Shown here one piece after another: positions 7,316 to 14,513 of a stretch of 50,413 nucleotides of DNA. The translations under genes were made by a program, and so were the position numbers. Each line of letters opens with the position of its first letter. Positions within the stretch are counted from its first letter, which is position 1. Source of the stretch: JAIEPT01 sp038217425 (GTDB lineage: Bacteria; Planctomycetota; Planctomycetia; Gemmatales; Gemmataceae); NCBI GenBank assembly GCA_038217425.1, contig JBBQPM010000030.1, forward strand, positions 1-50,413. Direction: 5' to 3'. The notes under the pieces are model-generated. The model was not told where the DNA came from. It saw only the letters and a program-made list of their open reading frames with translations, and searched no databases.

Positions 7316-8965
7316 TTACGCAACCGCGATGCTGCGTATCGGTTCGGGCCAGGTTTCTTGCGCGATCACGGCAGCGGGAATTGCCAACACGAAGCGCGTG
7401 AGGCCGTCCGGCGAGGGTTCGAAGCGGACGTCGCCGCCTTGTTCGCGCGCCAGGCGCCAGGCGGTCGAAAGTCCCAGGCCGCGGCCACGACCGGCGGCGC
7501 GGCCCGAAAAGAACGGATCGAACAGGTGCTCGCGCAGCGCCGGCGCCGGGCCGGGGCCGTTGTCCTGAACCACGATGCGAACCCGATCCGCCTCGGTCTC
7601 GAAGCCGATGCCGACCCAACCTTCCGGCGGCGCCGCCTCCAGGGCGTTGCGGATCACGTTCCCCAGGGCCGTACGCATCTGCCCCGGATCGACGCGTACG
7701 CCCAACGTCGCCGGCGGCTCCGCGACGTCCAGCGTAATTTTCTTCGTTTCTGCCAAGAATCGCAGCGGTTCGACGGCGTCGCGCAGCACCGCGCCGAGCG
7801 CCAACGTGTGCGGATTCGGCTTGTTGGGCCGGGCGAACTGCATCAGGTCCGTGAGCAGAAGATGGATGCGCTGCGTCTGCCCCTGGATCGTCTGCAGCGC
7901 CTTGTGCCATTTCGTCCGCAGCGACTCCAGATAATACGTCGGCGACGGATCCTCCAGAAGCTGCTCGTCGGCGAGCTGCATCTGCCGAATCAGATACTGC
8001 GCCTGCCCGGAGATGACCGCGAGCGGATTGTTGATCTCGTGCCCGGCTCCCCCCGCGAGTTCGGAAAGGGCCGACAGTTTGAGATCGTGCAACGTCTGCG
8101 CCGCATCCGCGACCTGGGCGGCGAGGGCGTCGTGCAACCGATCGAGATCTTGATGAAGGCTCTCGACGAGTTGCGTCTGTTTGCCTTGCCGCTCCTGAAA
8201 GGAACTGCGCACGAGGGCCGACATCAGCTGCGCCGGAGTCGGTTCGCATTCGGCCTTGGGCATTGGCTGGGCGACGACCTCGTCGGCGAGCGTTTCGACT
8301 TCTTCGGCTGAGAGTCCGAGTTGTTGGGCGAGTTCTACTTGCGAGGCACCGACAGCTTGGCCCAGGTCGAACCCGCGTTTCTGGATGAGTCGAATCGCGA
8401 GCTGCGTGAGCTGGAATAGTTTCGGCTCGGCGCCCAAACGCTCGGCGACGACCGAGTTCAGGCCGAGATTGCCGACGAGCGCATCGAGGAACGGCGGCAG
8501 GCGCCAGGTTCGGCTCAAACGCCGGGCGATCCCGAGCATCTCGGCGGCGTCGTCACTTTCGGCGCCGACGGCGGCGAGGGCGATGGCGCCGAGCGGCGCG
8601 AGAAGGCCGCACATCCAGGCGCGATGCGCTTCTTGGCCCAGGCGCTCGGCGAGTTTGCCGGCGAGTCGGGCCTGAAGGATGCACGTTTGCAGAATTTTGG
8701 CGCGGGCCGGGTGCAGCCAATCGACGGGCGCGAGTCCGGCGGCATCGAGTAGAGGGGCAGCGAGGGAGAGCGGGGAGCCAAGACGAATCGCTTCGAGGGG
8801 ATCGAGACCGGTGCGCGCGAGCACGAGAAGGGCGCCGGGGTCGTGGCGGACGGCTTGCCAGGCTTCGAGACAGGGAAGTTGAGAGAGCGCGGCCAGGGAC
8901 CGTGCGCTGGGGCAGATCCAAGGCAAATCCGTTGCCGCGAGAGACATAGCCTTCATGGCCAACAT
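7316..8965 (-). CDS. Sensor histidine kinase with N-terminal HDOD-like domain
   Basis: The C-terminal half is a complete histidine kinase core: H-box LAGGAGHEINNPLAVI (phospho-histidine about residue 309), N-box NVIRNALEAA (N about 436), G1 box QDNGPGP and G2 box GRGLGLS. The N-terminal part (about residues 20-230) is all-helical and resembles an HDOD domain (LHPARAKILQTCILQARLAGKLA, then repeated helices), so input is probably cytoplasmic; there is no membrane segment. A charged coiled coil precedes the H-box. The start is uncertain: ATGs at 8965, 8956 and 8947 are close together, none with a strong ribosome site. It follows the HTH response regulator gene after 68 bp containing a hairpin, suggesting a two-component pair, though such pairing is inferred. 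Confidence 0.85.
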   Translation of the reverse strand: MLAMKAMSLAATDLPWICPSARSLAALSQLPCLEAWQAVRHDPGALLVLARTGLDPLEAIRLGSPLSLAAPLLDAAGLAPVDWLHPARAKILQTCILQARLAGKLAERLGQEAHRAWMCGLLAPLGAIALAAVGAESDDAAEMLGIARRLSRTWRLPPFLDALVGNLGLNSVVAERLGAEPKLFQLTQLAIRLIQKRGFDLGQAVGASQVELAQQLGLSAEEVETLADEVVAQPMPKAECEPTPAQLMSALVRSSFQERQGKQTQLVESLHQDLDRLHDALAAQVADAAQTLHDLKLSALSELAGGAGHEINNPLAVISGQAQYLIRQMQLADEQLLEDPSPTYYLESLRTKWHKALQTIQGQTQRIHLLLTDLMQFARPNKPNPHTLALGAVLRDAVEPLRFLAETKKITLDVAEPPATLGVRVDPGQMRTALGNVIRNALEAAPPEGWVGIGFETEADRVRIVVQDNGPGPAPALREHLFDPFFSGRAAGRGRGLGLSTAWRLAREQGGDVRFEPSPDGLTRFVLAIPAAVIAQETWPEPIRSIAVA

Positions 8966-8986
8966 CCCGTCCGTTGGGTGAAACGC

Positions 8987-9013
8987 AGCCCTCGGAAAAA
9001 AGCTCCGAGGGCT
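8987..9013 (-). terminator. Short hairpin between response regulator and kinase genes
   Basis: AGCCCTCGGA pairs with TCCGAGGGCT across a 7-base loop (10-bp stem). No U tract follows on either strand, so it may attenuate or stabilise the mRNA end rather than act as a standard intrinsic terminator. Confidence 0.5.
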
Positions 9014-9033
9014 TTGCTTCGCCGACATTATTT

Positions 9034-9621
9034 TTAGGCGGTGGCAGCGCTCGCCGATTCCATTTCGAGCATCGTGCACATGCGGTCGATGAGATCTTCG
9101 ATCTCGAACGGCTTGTGCAGGAAGTCGTCAGCCCCTGCCAACTTGAGATCCTGGATTTTGTCTTCCTCGATCATACCGCTGATGCACAGAATGCGGACTT
9201 CTTCGAGGGAGTTGTCGCTGCGGACGCGATGGCAAACTTCTTTGCCATTGATATCCGGCAGCATGACGTCCAGGACGATCAGGTCGGGCCGATATTCTTT
9301 GACCAACATGCCGGCGTCGAAGCCGGTGTTGGCGATCTTGACTTCGAATCGGCCGTCCTCTTCGAGGACTTTGCTCATGAGTTCGACGAGCTCGTGATCG
9401 TCGTCGACGAGGAGCACTTTGCGCTTGCCGGATTCGAGGGCATCGGTGGGGATGCCGTTATCTTTCATGAATTTGTACAGCATGTCGCGGGGGATGCGAC
9501 GGAAGCGCGATCCCGGGACGCGGAAGCCCTTGAGCTGTCCGTTGTCGAAGCAGCGGATAATGGTTTGCTGGGAAACCTTGCAGATCTTGGCAGCTTCGCC
9601 GGTCGTGAAAACGGTTTTCAT
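9034..9621 (-). CDS. Response regulator with N-terminal excisionase/MerR-like HTH domain
   Basis: Residues 1-50 (TTGEAAKICKVSQQTIIRCFDNGQLKG in two parts, then FRVPGSRFRRIPRDML) form a winged HTH of the excisionase/MerR type. Residues 67-185 are a canonical receiver: acidic pair D73/D74, phospho-acceptor D118 in LIVLDVMLPD, and K170 in HKPFE. The order DNA-binding domain first, receiver second is the reverse of the common OmpR layout but is seen in planctomycetes. The start is ATG 9621, where the HTH begins; the upstream extension to 9732 lacks domain features. The hydrophobic patches are those of a soluble protein. It is followed by the histidine kinase gene and preceded by a long intergenic region with a 13-bp inverted repeat that may carry its promoter. 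Confidence 0.85.
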   Translation of the reverse strand: MKTVFTTGEAAKICKVSQQTIIRCFDNGQLKGFRVPGSRFRRIPRDMLYKFMKDNGIPTDALESGKRKVLLVDDDHELVELMSKVLEEDGRFEVKIANTGFDAGMLVKEYRPDLIVLDVMLPDINGKEVCHRVRSDNSLEEVRILCISGMIEEDKIQDLKLAGADDFLHKPFEIEDLIDRMCTMLEMESASAATA

Positions 9622-10147
9622 GGGTTCATCCCACCCTTCGCCGGCGCGGGGCCGGCCTTTGGGCTGCATCGAGTGCTGACCGCCTGCGATGGAGCCGATC
9701 CTCCTTGACGCGTGACTTCGAGGGCTACGCAACCGACTCGAAGGCCCGAGAGTTTCCTGATTCCGTTGGGTCTAGCGGGAATCGGGGGTTCGGGCTTGGC
9801 GAACGGCTATGAGCAAATTCGCCAACCGGGTAGGATTATAACGTCCCGGTAAAACGTGTCAACGGGAATCGTCCGCAGAGGGTGTTCGCAACTCGCTTTC
9901 TGGGTTATGGTTAGCAAATGGGTGCAAATCAGCTTCTCCAAAACGAGATAATTCGCGCTTCGGAAAGGGTTGCCTCCCTTATGATATTTTACCTTTGCTA
10001 ACCATACAAGCCGGGTTTCCTATTCTTCTCTCCTTTTCGGTGCGGACCCGTTTCCATCATCGCTGATTCTTGACGAGCTTACCTGAATTGCGGGACGGCT
10101 CGAGTCGGAAATCGGCGAAGTCGACGCAGATTTCCCAGGTTGACGTC
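9622..10147. other. Long intergenic region upstream of the response regulator gene
   Basis: About 525 bases without a credible gene. It is AT-richer between roughly 9830 and 10030 than its surroundings. It holds the widely spaced 13-bp inverted repeat described separately, and a short inverted GATTCC/GGAATC pair near 9757-9781. No tRNA or recognised riboswitch was seen. Confidence 0.6.
9906..10006. repeat. Widely spaced 13-bp perfect inverted repeat
   Basis: TATGGTTAGCAAA at 9906-9918 is matched by its exact reverse complement TTTGCTAACCATA at 9994-10006, with 75 bases between. The spacing is too long for a simple terminator. It could be a pair of regulator-binding sites upstream of the response regulator gene, or the ends of a small (101 bp) inverted-repeat element. 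No flanking direct repeat was seen. Confidence 0.7.
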
Positions 10148-10242
10148 AAAAAAAAACGAGCCAGGTCGCGTAAGCGCCTGGGAGTAAGAGGGGCTCGATG
10201 AGGGCCCTGCTCACTCCCAGGCGCTTTAGGCGGCCTGGCTCG
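10148..10242 (-). terminator. Terminator formed by a CGAGCCAGG-family palindrome
   Basis: Arms at 10157-10185 and 10213-10242 begin/end CGAGCCAGGTCGCGTAAGCG and its near complement. On the minus strand the hairpin is followed by nine T residues (A tract at 10148-10156), the layout of an intrinsic terminator for the lipoprotein gene that ends at 10262. A second copy of the palindrome is at 42399-42472. Confidence 0.75.
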
Positions 10243-10261
10243 TAAAGGTGAATCGGTACCG

Positions 10262-10459
10262 TTACCGGTATGGCGTCGGCACCGGAACCGGCTGATTCGG
10301 ACACGGGACCGGCGCGACTCCCGCGACCACCGCTTGCTGCGGGCAAGCGGGTTGCACCGCAACCGTCGCCGGCGGAACGTAATACGACGATGTGCGCGAA
10401 CGGCAACCGACGATCAACATACAGGCCAGGGTCAGGCTTAAAATCGAGAAGCGAATCAT
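10262..10459 (-). CDS. Small secreted lipoprotein of unknown function
   Basis: This 65-residue protein has a short positively charged start, a hydrophobic stretch and the lipobox LIVGC (Cys about residue 19), so it should be lipid-anchored after signal peptidase II cleavage. The mature part is about 46 residues, rich in Pro, Val and Ala (PPATVAVQPACPQQ, PVPCPNQPVPVPTPYR) with two further cysteines. No enzyme domain is visible. The start is well supported: AAGGAGA lies eight bases before the ATG. A palindrome with a T tract follows the stop and probably ends the transcript. Function is unknown; small Pro-rich lipoproteins of this kind are common in planctomycetes. Confidence 0.75.
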   Translation of the reverse strand: MIRFSILSLTLACMLIVGCRSRTSSYYVPPATVAVQPACPQQAVVAGVAPVPCPNQPVPVPTPYR

Positions 10460-10606
10460 GGTGAGTTCTCCTTGCGCTTACGGAAAATCAGTCTCTCCAG
10501 TAAGCGTAGGATAATCGCCAGGACGTCCGCACTACACAAAGTCCGAAAAATCCAAAGATCCTACCGTCGTCGGTCGGGTCGTAGGGCCTGCGCAAACTTT
10601 GCGGAC

Positions 10607-10876
10607 TTATTTGCGGAAATACTCCTCGACGCGCTCGGCCTTGCGGAGCAGGATCGGGATCTGCTCGTCGGACGCTTCGATGAAGGCGCCGAGCACGTGG
10701 AGGGTTTCTTCGAAGGAGCGGGTGAACTTTTCGTGCTCCTGATCGCGCCAGGTATCGCCCAGGGCGACCATTTGGCCGTGCAGGGCGCCGAGCCGGTCGC
10801 GGAGTTCGCCGCTGAATTGCTTGAGGTGATGGGCGAAGCGCCGCAGTTCAGCGGGGTCGACAATGGCTTGAGCCAT
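10607..10876 (-). CDS. WXG100-family protein
   Basis: The 89-residue protein is almost entirely two amphipathic helices joined by a turn at GDTWRDQEHEKF (W43), which is the WXG-type hairpin turn. Length, helix pattern and turn position match the WXG100 superfamily. Related planctomycete proteins are annotated as type VII secretion substrates, although no type VII ATPase (EccC/EssC) gene is near, so secretion is not supported here. The start is ATG 10876 with AGGAG nine bases upstream; reading further upstream lacks similarity. It is divergent from the TIGR03000-type gene at 11035 and shares the intervening 158 bp, which includes a good plus-strand promoter. A 147-bp gap separates it from the lipoprotein gene. 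Confidence 0.8.
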   Translation of the reverse strand: MAQAIVDPAELRRFAHHLKQFSGELRDRLGALHGQMVALGDTWRDQEHEKFTRSFEETLHVLGAFIEASDEQIPILLRKAERVEEYFRK

Positions 10877-10937
10877 GGTGGAATCTCCTTGTAGGGGGTG
10901 GGAGCGGTAAAATCTTCCGATTCTACCCATTTTGCCT

Positions 10938-10966
10938 TTGACTCCCAGCTCGCCGTTTCTTATTGT
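10938..10966 (+). promoter_or_regulatory. Sigma70-like promoter of the TIGR03000-type gene
   Basis: TTGACT at 10938-10943 and TATTGT at 10961-10966 are separated by exactly 17 bases, five and four/five matches to the vegetative consensus. A transcript would start near 10973 and have a leader of about 60 nt. Confidence 0.65.
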
Positions 10967-10990
10967 AGGGTTCGTGAACAATTACGGTGA

Positions 10991-11013
10991 TGTCCGCATC
11001 CAGCCTGCGGACA
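10991..11013 (+). other. Stem-loop in the 5' leader of the TIGR03000-type gene
   Basis: TGTCCGCA and TGCGGACA form a perfect 8-bp stem with a 7-base loop. It lies about 18 nt downstream of the predicted transcription start and ends some seven bases before the GGAGGAGAG ribosome site, so it may stabilise the messenger or affect translation. Confidence 0.5.
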
Positions 11014-11034
11014 GCCTCAATGGAGGAGAGAGTC

Positions 11035-11832
11035 ATGTACAGCGTCGTCCTTGCAACCATGTTGACGGCTGGGGCTAGCGCCCCGGATTGGCATTGGCGT
11101 TCGTGCCACAGCTGCTACAGCAGCTGCAGTTCGTCGTGCGGTTGGGGCGGGCATCATCGCGGCTATTATTGCCATGGATGTTCGGCCTGCTACGGCTGCT
11201 ATTCGGGCGGTTACGGCGGCTATGCCGGCGGTTACGGCTACTCGAGCTACTACTGCGGCGGCGGTTACTGCCATGGCGGCTTCTGCAGCGGCGGGGTGGT
11301 CATTCCCAGCTGCTCCTGCTACGGCCTCCACGGGCACGGGTTCTCCCATTACGGCTACGGCTATGCCGATAGTTACTGCTCGTGTGCCGCGACCTATGGC
11401 GGCTGCGGAACGTATTATGGCGGCGTGGTAGTGACGCCCCCAGGGACAACGCCGTCGACGAATCCGCCGACGCCGCCCCAGCCGATGTCCCCCGCGCCGC
11501 CGCCGCCGCCGGTTCGACCGAACGCGACGCCGACTTCCAACACGGCGCCGACCTCGGCGTATCCCGATCGCGCGCAGATCGTCGTGCATCTCCCCGTCGA
11601 AGCCAAGTTGACGGTCGACAACGTCTTCTGCCCGATCCAGGGCGAAACCCGCACGTTCAACACTCCGGTGCTGCGTGAAGGGGCCCAGTATTACTACGAA
11701 CTGCAGATCACCCATGTCCGCGACGGACAGTCGGTGACTCAGCAGAAGAAGATCACGATGTCGGCTGGCCAACGGATCGAAGTCGACTTCCGTCCCAGCG
11801 TCGAAGCGGCGCCGCTCGTCGCCGTCAAGTAA
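11035..11832 (+). CDS. Secreted Cys/Gly/Tyr-rich protein with C-terminal TIGR03000-type domain
   Basis: The 265-residue protein has three parts. Residues about 20-130 are low complexity, packed with Cys, Gly, Tyr and His (CHSCYSSCSSSC, GGYGGYAGGYGYSSYY). A Pro/Thr linker (TPPGTTPSTNPPTPPQP) follows. The last 80 residues (IVVHLPVEAKLTVDN, GETRTFNTPVL, YYYELQITHVRDG) match the planctomycete-specific TIGR03000 domain, found in multicopy in these genomes. The first residues MYSVVLATMLTAGASAPDWHW resemble the family's N-terminus and may serve as a short export signal. The start at 11035 is supported by GGAGGAGAG. The cysteines suggest a cross-linked or metal-binding surface layer, but this is inference. 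A long palindrome follows the stop. Confidence 0.85.
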   Translation: MYSVVLATMLTAGASAPDWHWRSCHSCYSSCSSSCGWGGHHRGYYCHGCSACYGCYSGGYGGYAGGYGYSSYYCGGGYCHGGFCSGGVVIPSCSCYGLHGHGFSHYGYGYADSYCSCAATYGGCGTYYGGVVVTPPGTTPSTNPPTPPQPMSPAPPPPPVRPNATPTSNTAPTSAYPDRAQIVVHLPVEAKLTVDNVFCPIQGETRTFNTPVLREGAQYYYELQITHVRDGQSVTQQKKITMSAGQRIEVDFRPSVEAAPLVAVK

Positions 11833-11838
11833 ATTAAA

Positions 11839-11920
11839 GAAAGCCCAGGGACGACTGTCCCTGGGGAAGCGCTCCGACGATCCGGGCAGCTTCCCCAGGA
11901 ATAGCCATCCCTGGGCTTTC
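11839..11920. terminator. CCCAGGGA-family palindrome between convergent genes
   Basis: Arms at 11839-11870 and 11889-11920 pair over 32 bases with four mismatches (GAAAGCCCAGGGA...). Six T residues follow at 11930-11935 on the plus strand. It lies between the ends of two convergent genes and probably terminates both. Related palindromes are at 44884-44949 and 46223-46258. Confidence 0.65.
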
Positions 11921-11933
11921 GCTTCGCGATTTT

Positions 11934-13259
11934 TTACCGATCCGACGGAACCTTGAACGCCAGCGGTCGCGGCAAGAGCCCGGCGCCGGGAATATTCAGC
12001 CGTCGTTCCAGCAGCTCCTGCATCTCCTTCAAATTCGGATCGTCCACACTGTCGTAGCTCCCCACTGTCACGTAGCTGTTGAACTGAGTGTGGAGCACGT
12101 ACGCTTCCAGCTTGGCCTGCCGCAGGCACTCCGCCAGCTTGTGGGCGTTGAGAGCCGAGAAATCAACCTCGTCGCGCCGGTGCAGCCCCAAAAATTCCAT
12201 CATCGACTTCGATTCTTCCTTCGTATGCACCACCTGCGGCGTCACGTAGTGCCTCACCAGTAATGTGAACTTCTTGGTATTCTTGAGCAGGCTAAACGGC
12301 TCGTCGCGATTGAGCGACCGGAGCACCTTGGGATCGAGTTCGTTCGTTTGCTTGACCGCGGCCGTCAGGTGCGGCAGTGACGGATTGCGGCACACGAACG
12401 CCTTATGAAACGGGTTGAGATAGCCGCGCGAGTCTTCCTTGATTTTGCCGCGGAAGCTGACGTCGGCCTTGAACTTGTCGTCGGCCTTGTTGAAAGTGTT
12501 GGCCGCGTAACTGAAGAACCCCTCGTCGAGCTTCACCTTCTTGCTATCGGGGATCTCGAGTTTGCGGATGCGACCGAGCAGATCCTTCTTGGCTTGCTCC
12601 TCGGTGGCGTACCCGTCGATAAAGACGCCGCAGTGGAGGGCTTGCGGGAAGTAGCGAACTTTGATGGGGAGGTCGGCCTGGAGGCCTTGTTTTTGCAGTT
12701 CGCGTTTTTGGTCGTCGATGAGTTTGCGGACGCGGTCATGTTCGGTTTTGAGTTCTTTTTCGCCGTAGTTGTAGACGTAGGCGGGGAGTTTGTAGGCGGG
12801 GCCGCGCAGCTCGGCGACCATTTCGCGGGCCATCATGGGGGCGTTGTCGCCCTTGTAGGCGTGGACGAAGATCATCCAGGCGCCGAGCTTATTGTGGACT
12901 TCGATGTCGCGATTGAGTTCGAGGTTTTTGAAGGAAGCGGCGAGCGGCACGGCTTCGCGGGCGGCGTCGGGGATTTGCCGGATCATGGCCACGAATTCGC
13001 CGTATTGGGAGGCGGGCTCGTGGAGCGATGCCTGGGCGGTGCTGGAGTTCCAGAATTCCGAGGGAGTTGTCTTGGCGACCGGCTCAGCGGGAGCGGGTCG
13101 GGTGATGGGAGGAAGCGCCACGGGGGCGGCTTCGAAGGGATTGCGAAACTGCGCGACCGGCGCGGGGCCGGGATTCTGCGCTTGACCGGTGTGTAGCAGA
13201 GAGAAGTAGACGCCCGCCGCCAACCCGAGCACCGACGCTGCCATGGCCAATCGTTTCAT
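11934..13259 (-). CDS. Secreted protein of unknown function
   Basis: The 441-residue protein has a clear signal peptide (MKRLAMAASVLGLAAGVYFS, then a cut near AQNPG), a Pro/Ala-rich linker and a long soluble domain. I do not recognise the family. The middle (about 120-250) is charged and contains VHNKLGAWMIFVHAYKGDNA and GVFIDGYATEEQAKKDLLG, which resembles a sporulation-related-repeat-like or secreted sensory fold, but no active-site pattern stands out. The C-terminus includes FNSYVTVGSYDSVDDPNL, which is SPOR-like in appearance. The start is ATG 13259, with GGAGG eight bases upstream; it is preferred to 13274. It is convergent with the TIGR03000-type gene and 77 bp downstream of the CPBP-like gene. 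Likely periplasmic. Confidence 0.6.
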   Translation of the reverse strand: MKRLAMAASVLGLAAGVYFSLLHTGQAQNPGPAPVAQFRNPFEAAPVALPPITRPAPAEPVAKTTPSEFWNSSTAQASLHEPASQYGEFVAMIRQIPDAAREAVPLAASFKNLELNRDIEVHNKLGAWMIFVHAYKGDNAPMMAREMVAELRGPAYKLPAYVYNYGEKELKTEHDRVRKLIDDQKRELQKQGLQADLPIKVRYFPQALHCGVFIDGYATEEQAKKDLLGRIRKLEIPDSKKVKLDEGFFSYAANTFNKADDKFKADVSFRGKIKEDSRGYLNPFHKAFVCRNPSLPHLTAAVKQTNELDPKVLRSLNRDEPFSLLKNTKKFTLLVRHYVTPQVVHTKEESKSMMEFLGLHRRDEVDFSALNAHKLAECLRQAKLEAYVLHTQFNSYVTVGSYDSVDDPNLKEMQELLERRLNIPGAGLLPRPLAFKVPSDR

Positions 13260-13336
13260 GTCCCCGCCCTCCAAGGAAAAGATTCGGAGCGGGGGTATAA
13301 CAGCAAGCTGGCTCCTCGTCTAGGCGGAAATCGGCG

Positions 13337-14317
13337 TCATTTTTTGGGCAACTCCCACCACCTCGGATCGATGAGGACGCGCGGTACGCCGCGCTGGCTC
13401 AACTTTTCTTCGTAGTGCGCCGACGTCAGGATCGTCTCCGCGATCTCGCTGCGGGTGTGTTTGGACTCATGCCAATCGTCCAGTGTGTGCATCTGCAGGT
13501 TCCGATCGAGCAGATCGAAGAAGGCGCCGCGGATGAAGTCGTCGCCCTCGCCCCAGCGCTGCGTGTACTTGTCTGACATGAGTAGATGCATGTGTCGGCG
13601 GTGCTCGGCGGTTCTGGTTTTGTACAGGTGTGCTTCGATCTCCGCGGCGCCGGCGCCGATGCGGAGGCACAGCGTGTAACGTTCGGGAACGAGCCCATGT
13701 ACCAGGAGCGCAAGAGCCAGATGCGAGATCATGAGCGGCACAACTCGGCCGCCGCGACCGAACAGAGCGATCCAGGCCCAGCCGCCGAACATGGTGACGG
13801 CGGTGAGCACCAGGCTGGGCAGATGCAAGAGCCCGAAGAGGACGCCCGCGAGCACGCCTCCCCACGTTCGGCTGCCGACCGCATCGCGACACAAGGGCGT
13901 CACGATCCAGTGGAGTGCGAGTTGCTGGAGCGCGACCACGCCCGCCTTGACGAGGATCCAGCGCGACAGATCCGCGGGATTCTTACGCTCCAGGAAACGC
14001 CAGCAATGTTCGTAGTCTTCGCGCAGCCACCAACCCCCCAGGGCGATCAGCAGGCCCAACGCCACGGTGACGCCGACGATCTCCAGCCAGGCACCTCGCG
14101 CGGAAGGCGAGCGCGCGAAGACGCAAGAACGGTACGTGAGGAAGCAATCGATCGCCACGATGGCCAGGAGGACGATGCCGCCGATGCGCAGGACGCGATG
14201 CTCGGCTCCCCAGCGCCAGGCCTGCATTTCGACAAGGGTGCATAGACAGAGTAGCGAAATGGCTGCGCGGACGCGCGTCGAAATGAACATCGGGGCGACG
14301 GTGAGCGCGCTGGCCAC
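13337..14317 (-). CDS. CPBP-family membrane protein with degenerate active site
   Basis: The 326-residue protein has about seven membrane segments in residues 1-210 and a soluble charged tail of about 100 residues. The segment GVLFGLLHLPSL matches the second conserved CPBP/CAAX-protease motif (F-x3-H), and the region LALHWIVTPLCRD sits where the EExxxR motif should be. The two glutamates are replaced (QQLALHW), and the third motif ISHLALALLVHG lacks the usual asparagine. It is therefore probably not an active glutamic protease. The tail (HLLMSDKYTQRWGEGDDFIRG to LIDPRWWELPKK) is unknown. The start is GTG 14317, with GGAG five bases upstream; ATG 14290 is the alternative. It is divergent from the DUF1549/1553 gene. 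Confidence 0.6.
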   Translation of the reverse strand: MASALTVAPMFISTRVRAAISLLCLCTLVEMQAWRWGAEHRVLRIGGIVLLAIVAIDCFLTYRSCVFARSPSARGAWLEIVGVTVALGLLIALGGWWLREDYEHCWRFLERKNPADLSRWILVKAGVVALQQLALHWIVTPLCRDAVGSRTWGGVLAGVLFGLLHLPSLVLTAVTMFGGWAWIALFGRGGRVVPLMISHLALALLVHGLVPERYTLCLRIGAGAAEIEAHLYKTRTAEHRRHMHLLMSDKYTQRWGEGDDFIRGAFFDLLDRNLQMHTLDDWHESKHTRSEIAETILTSAHYEEKLSQRGVPRVLIDPRWWELPKK

Positions 14318-14513
14318 GAGAACTCCGGAGGGGCAAGGAGCTTCGTGGTAGTATCGGTTCTAACGGCACGTGATCTTGCGGGAAATTGGCTCCGATCGTC
14401 TGCTAAATTTACCCCAGAAGTACATTGAACCTGGAGCGAGTTTCGTTTACGATAAACTTCGATCCTGCCGATATGCGCTTCATTCCGCCTGCCCCGCCTT
14501 TCCGGTTGTGCTT

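Noticed and set aside
11017..12129. Long minus-strand reading opposite the TIGR03000-type gene
   Set aside because: Antisense to a clearly coding, low-complexity gene and overlapping the adjacent gene; composition is a GC-bias artefact.
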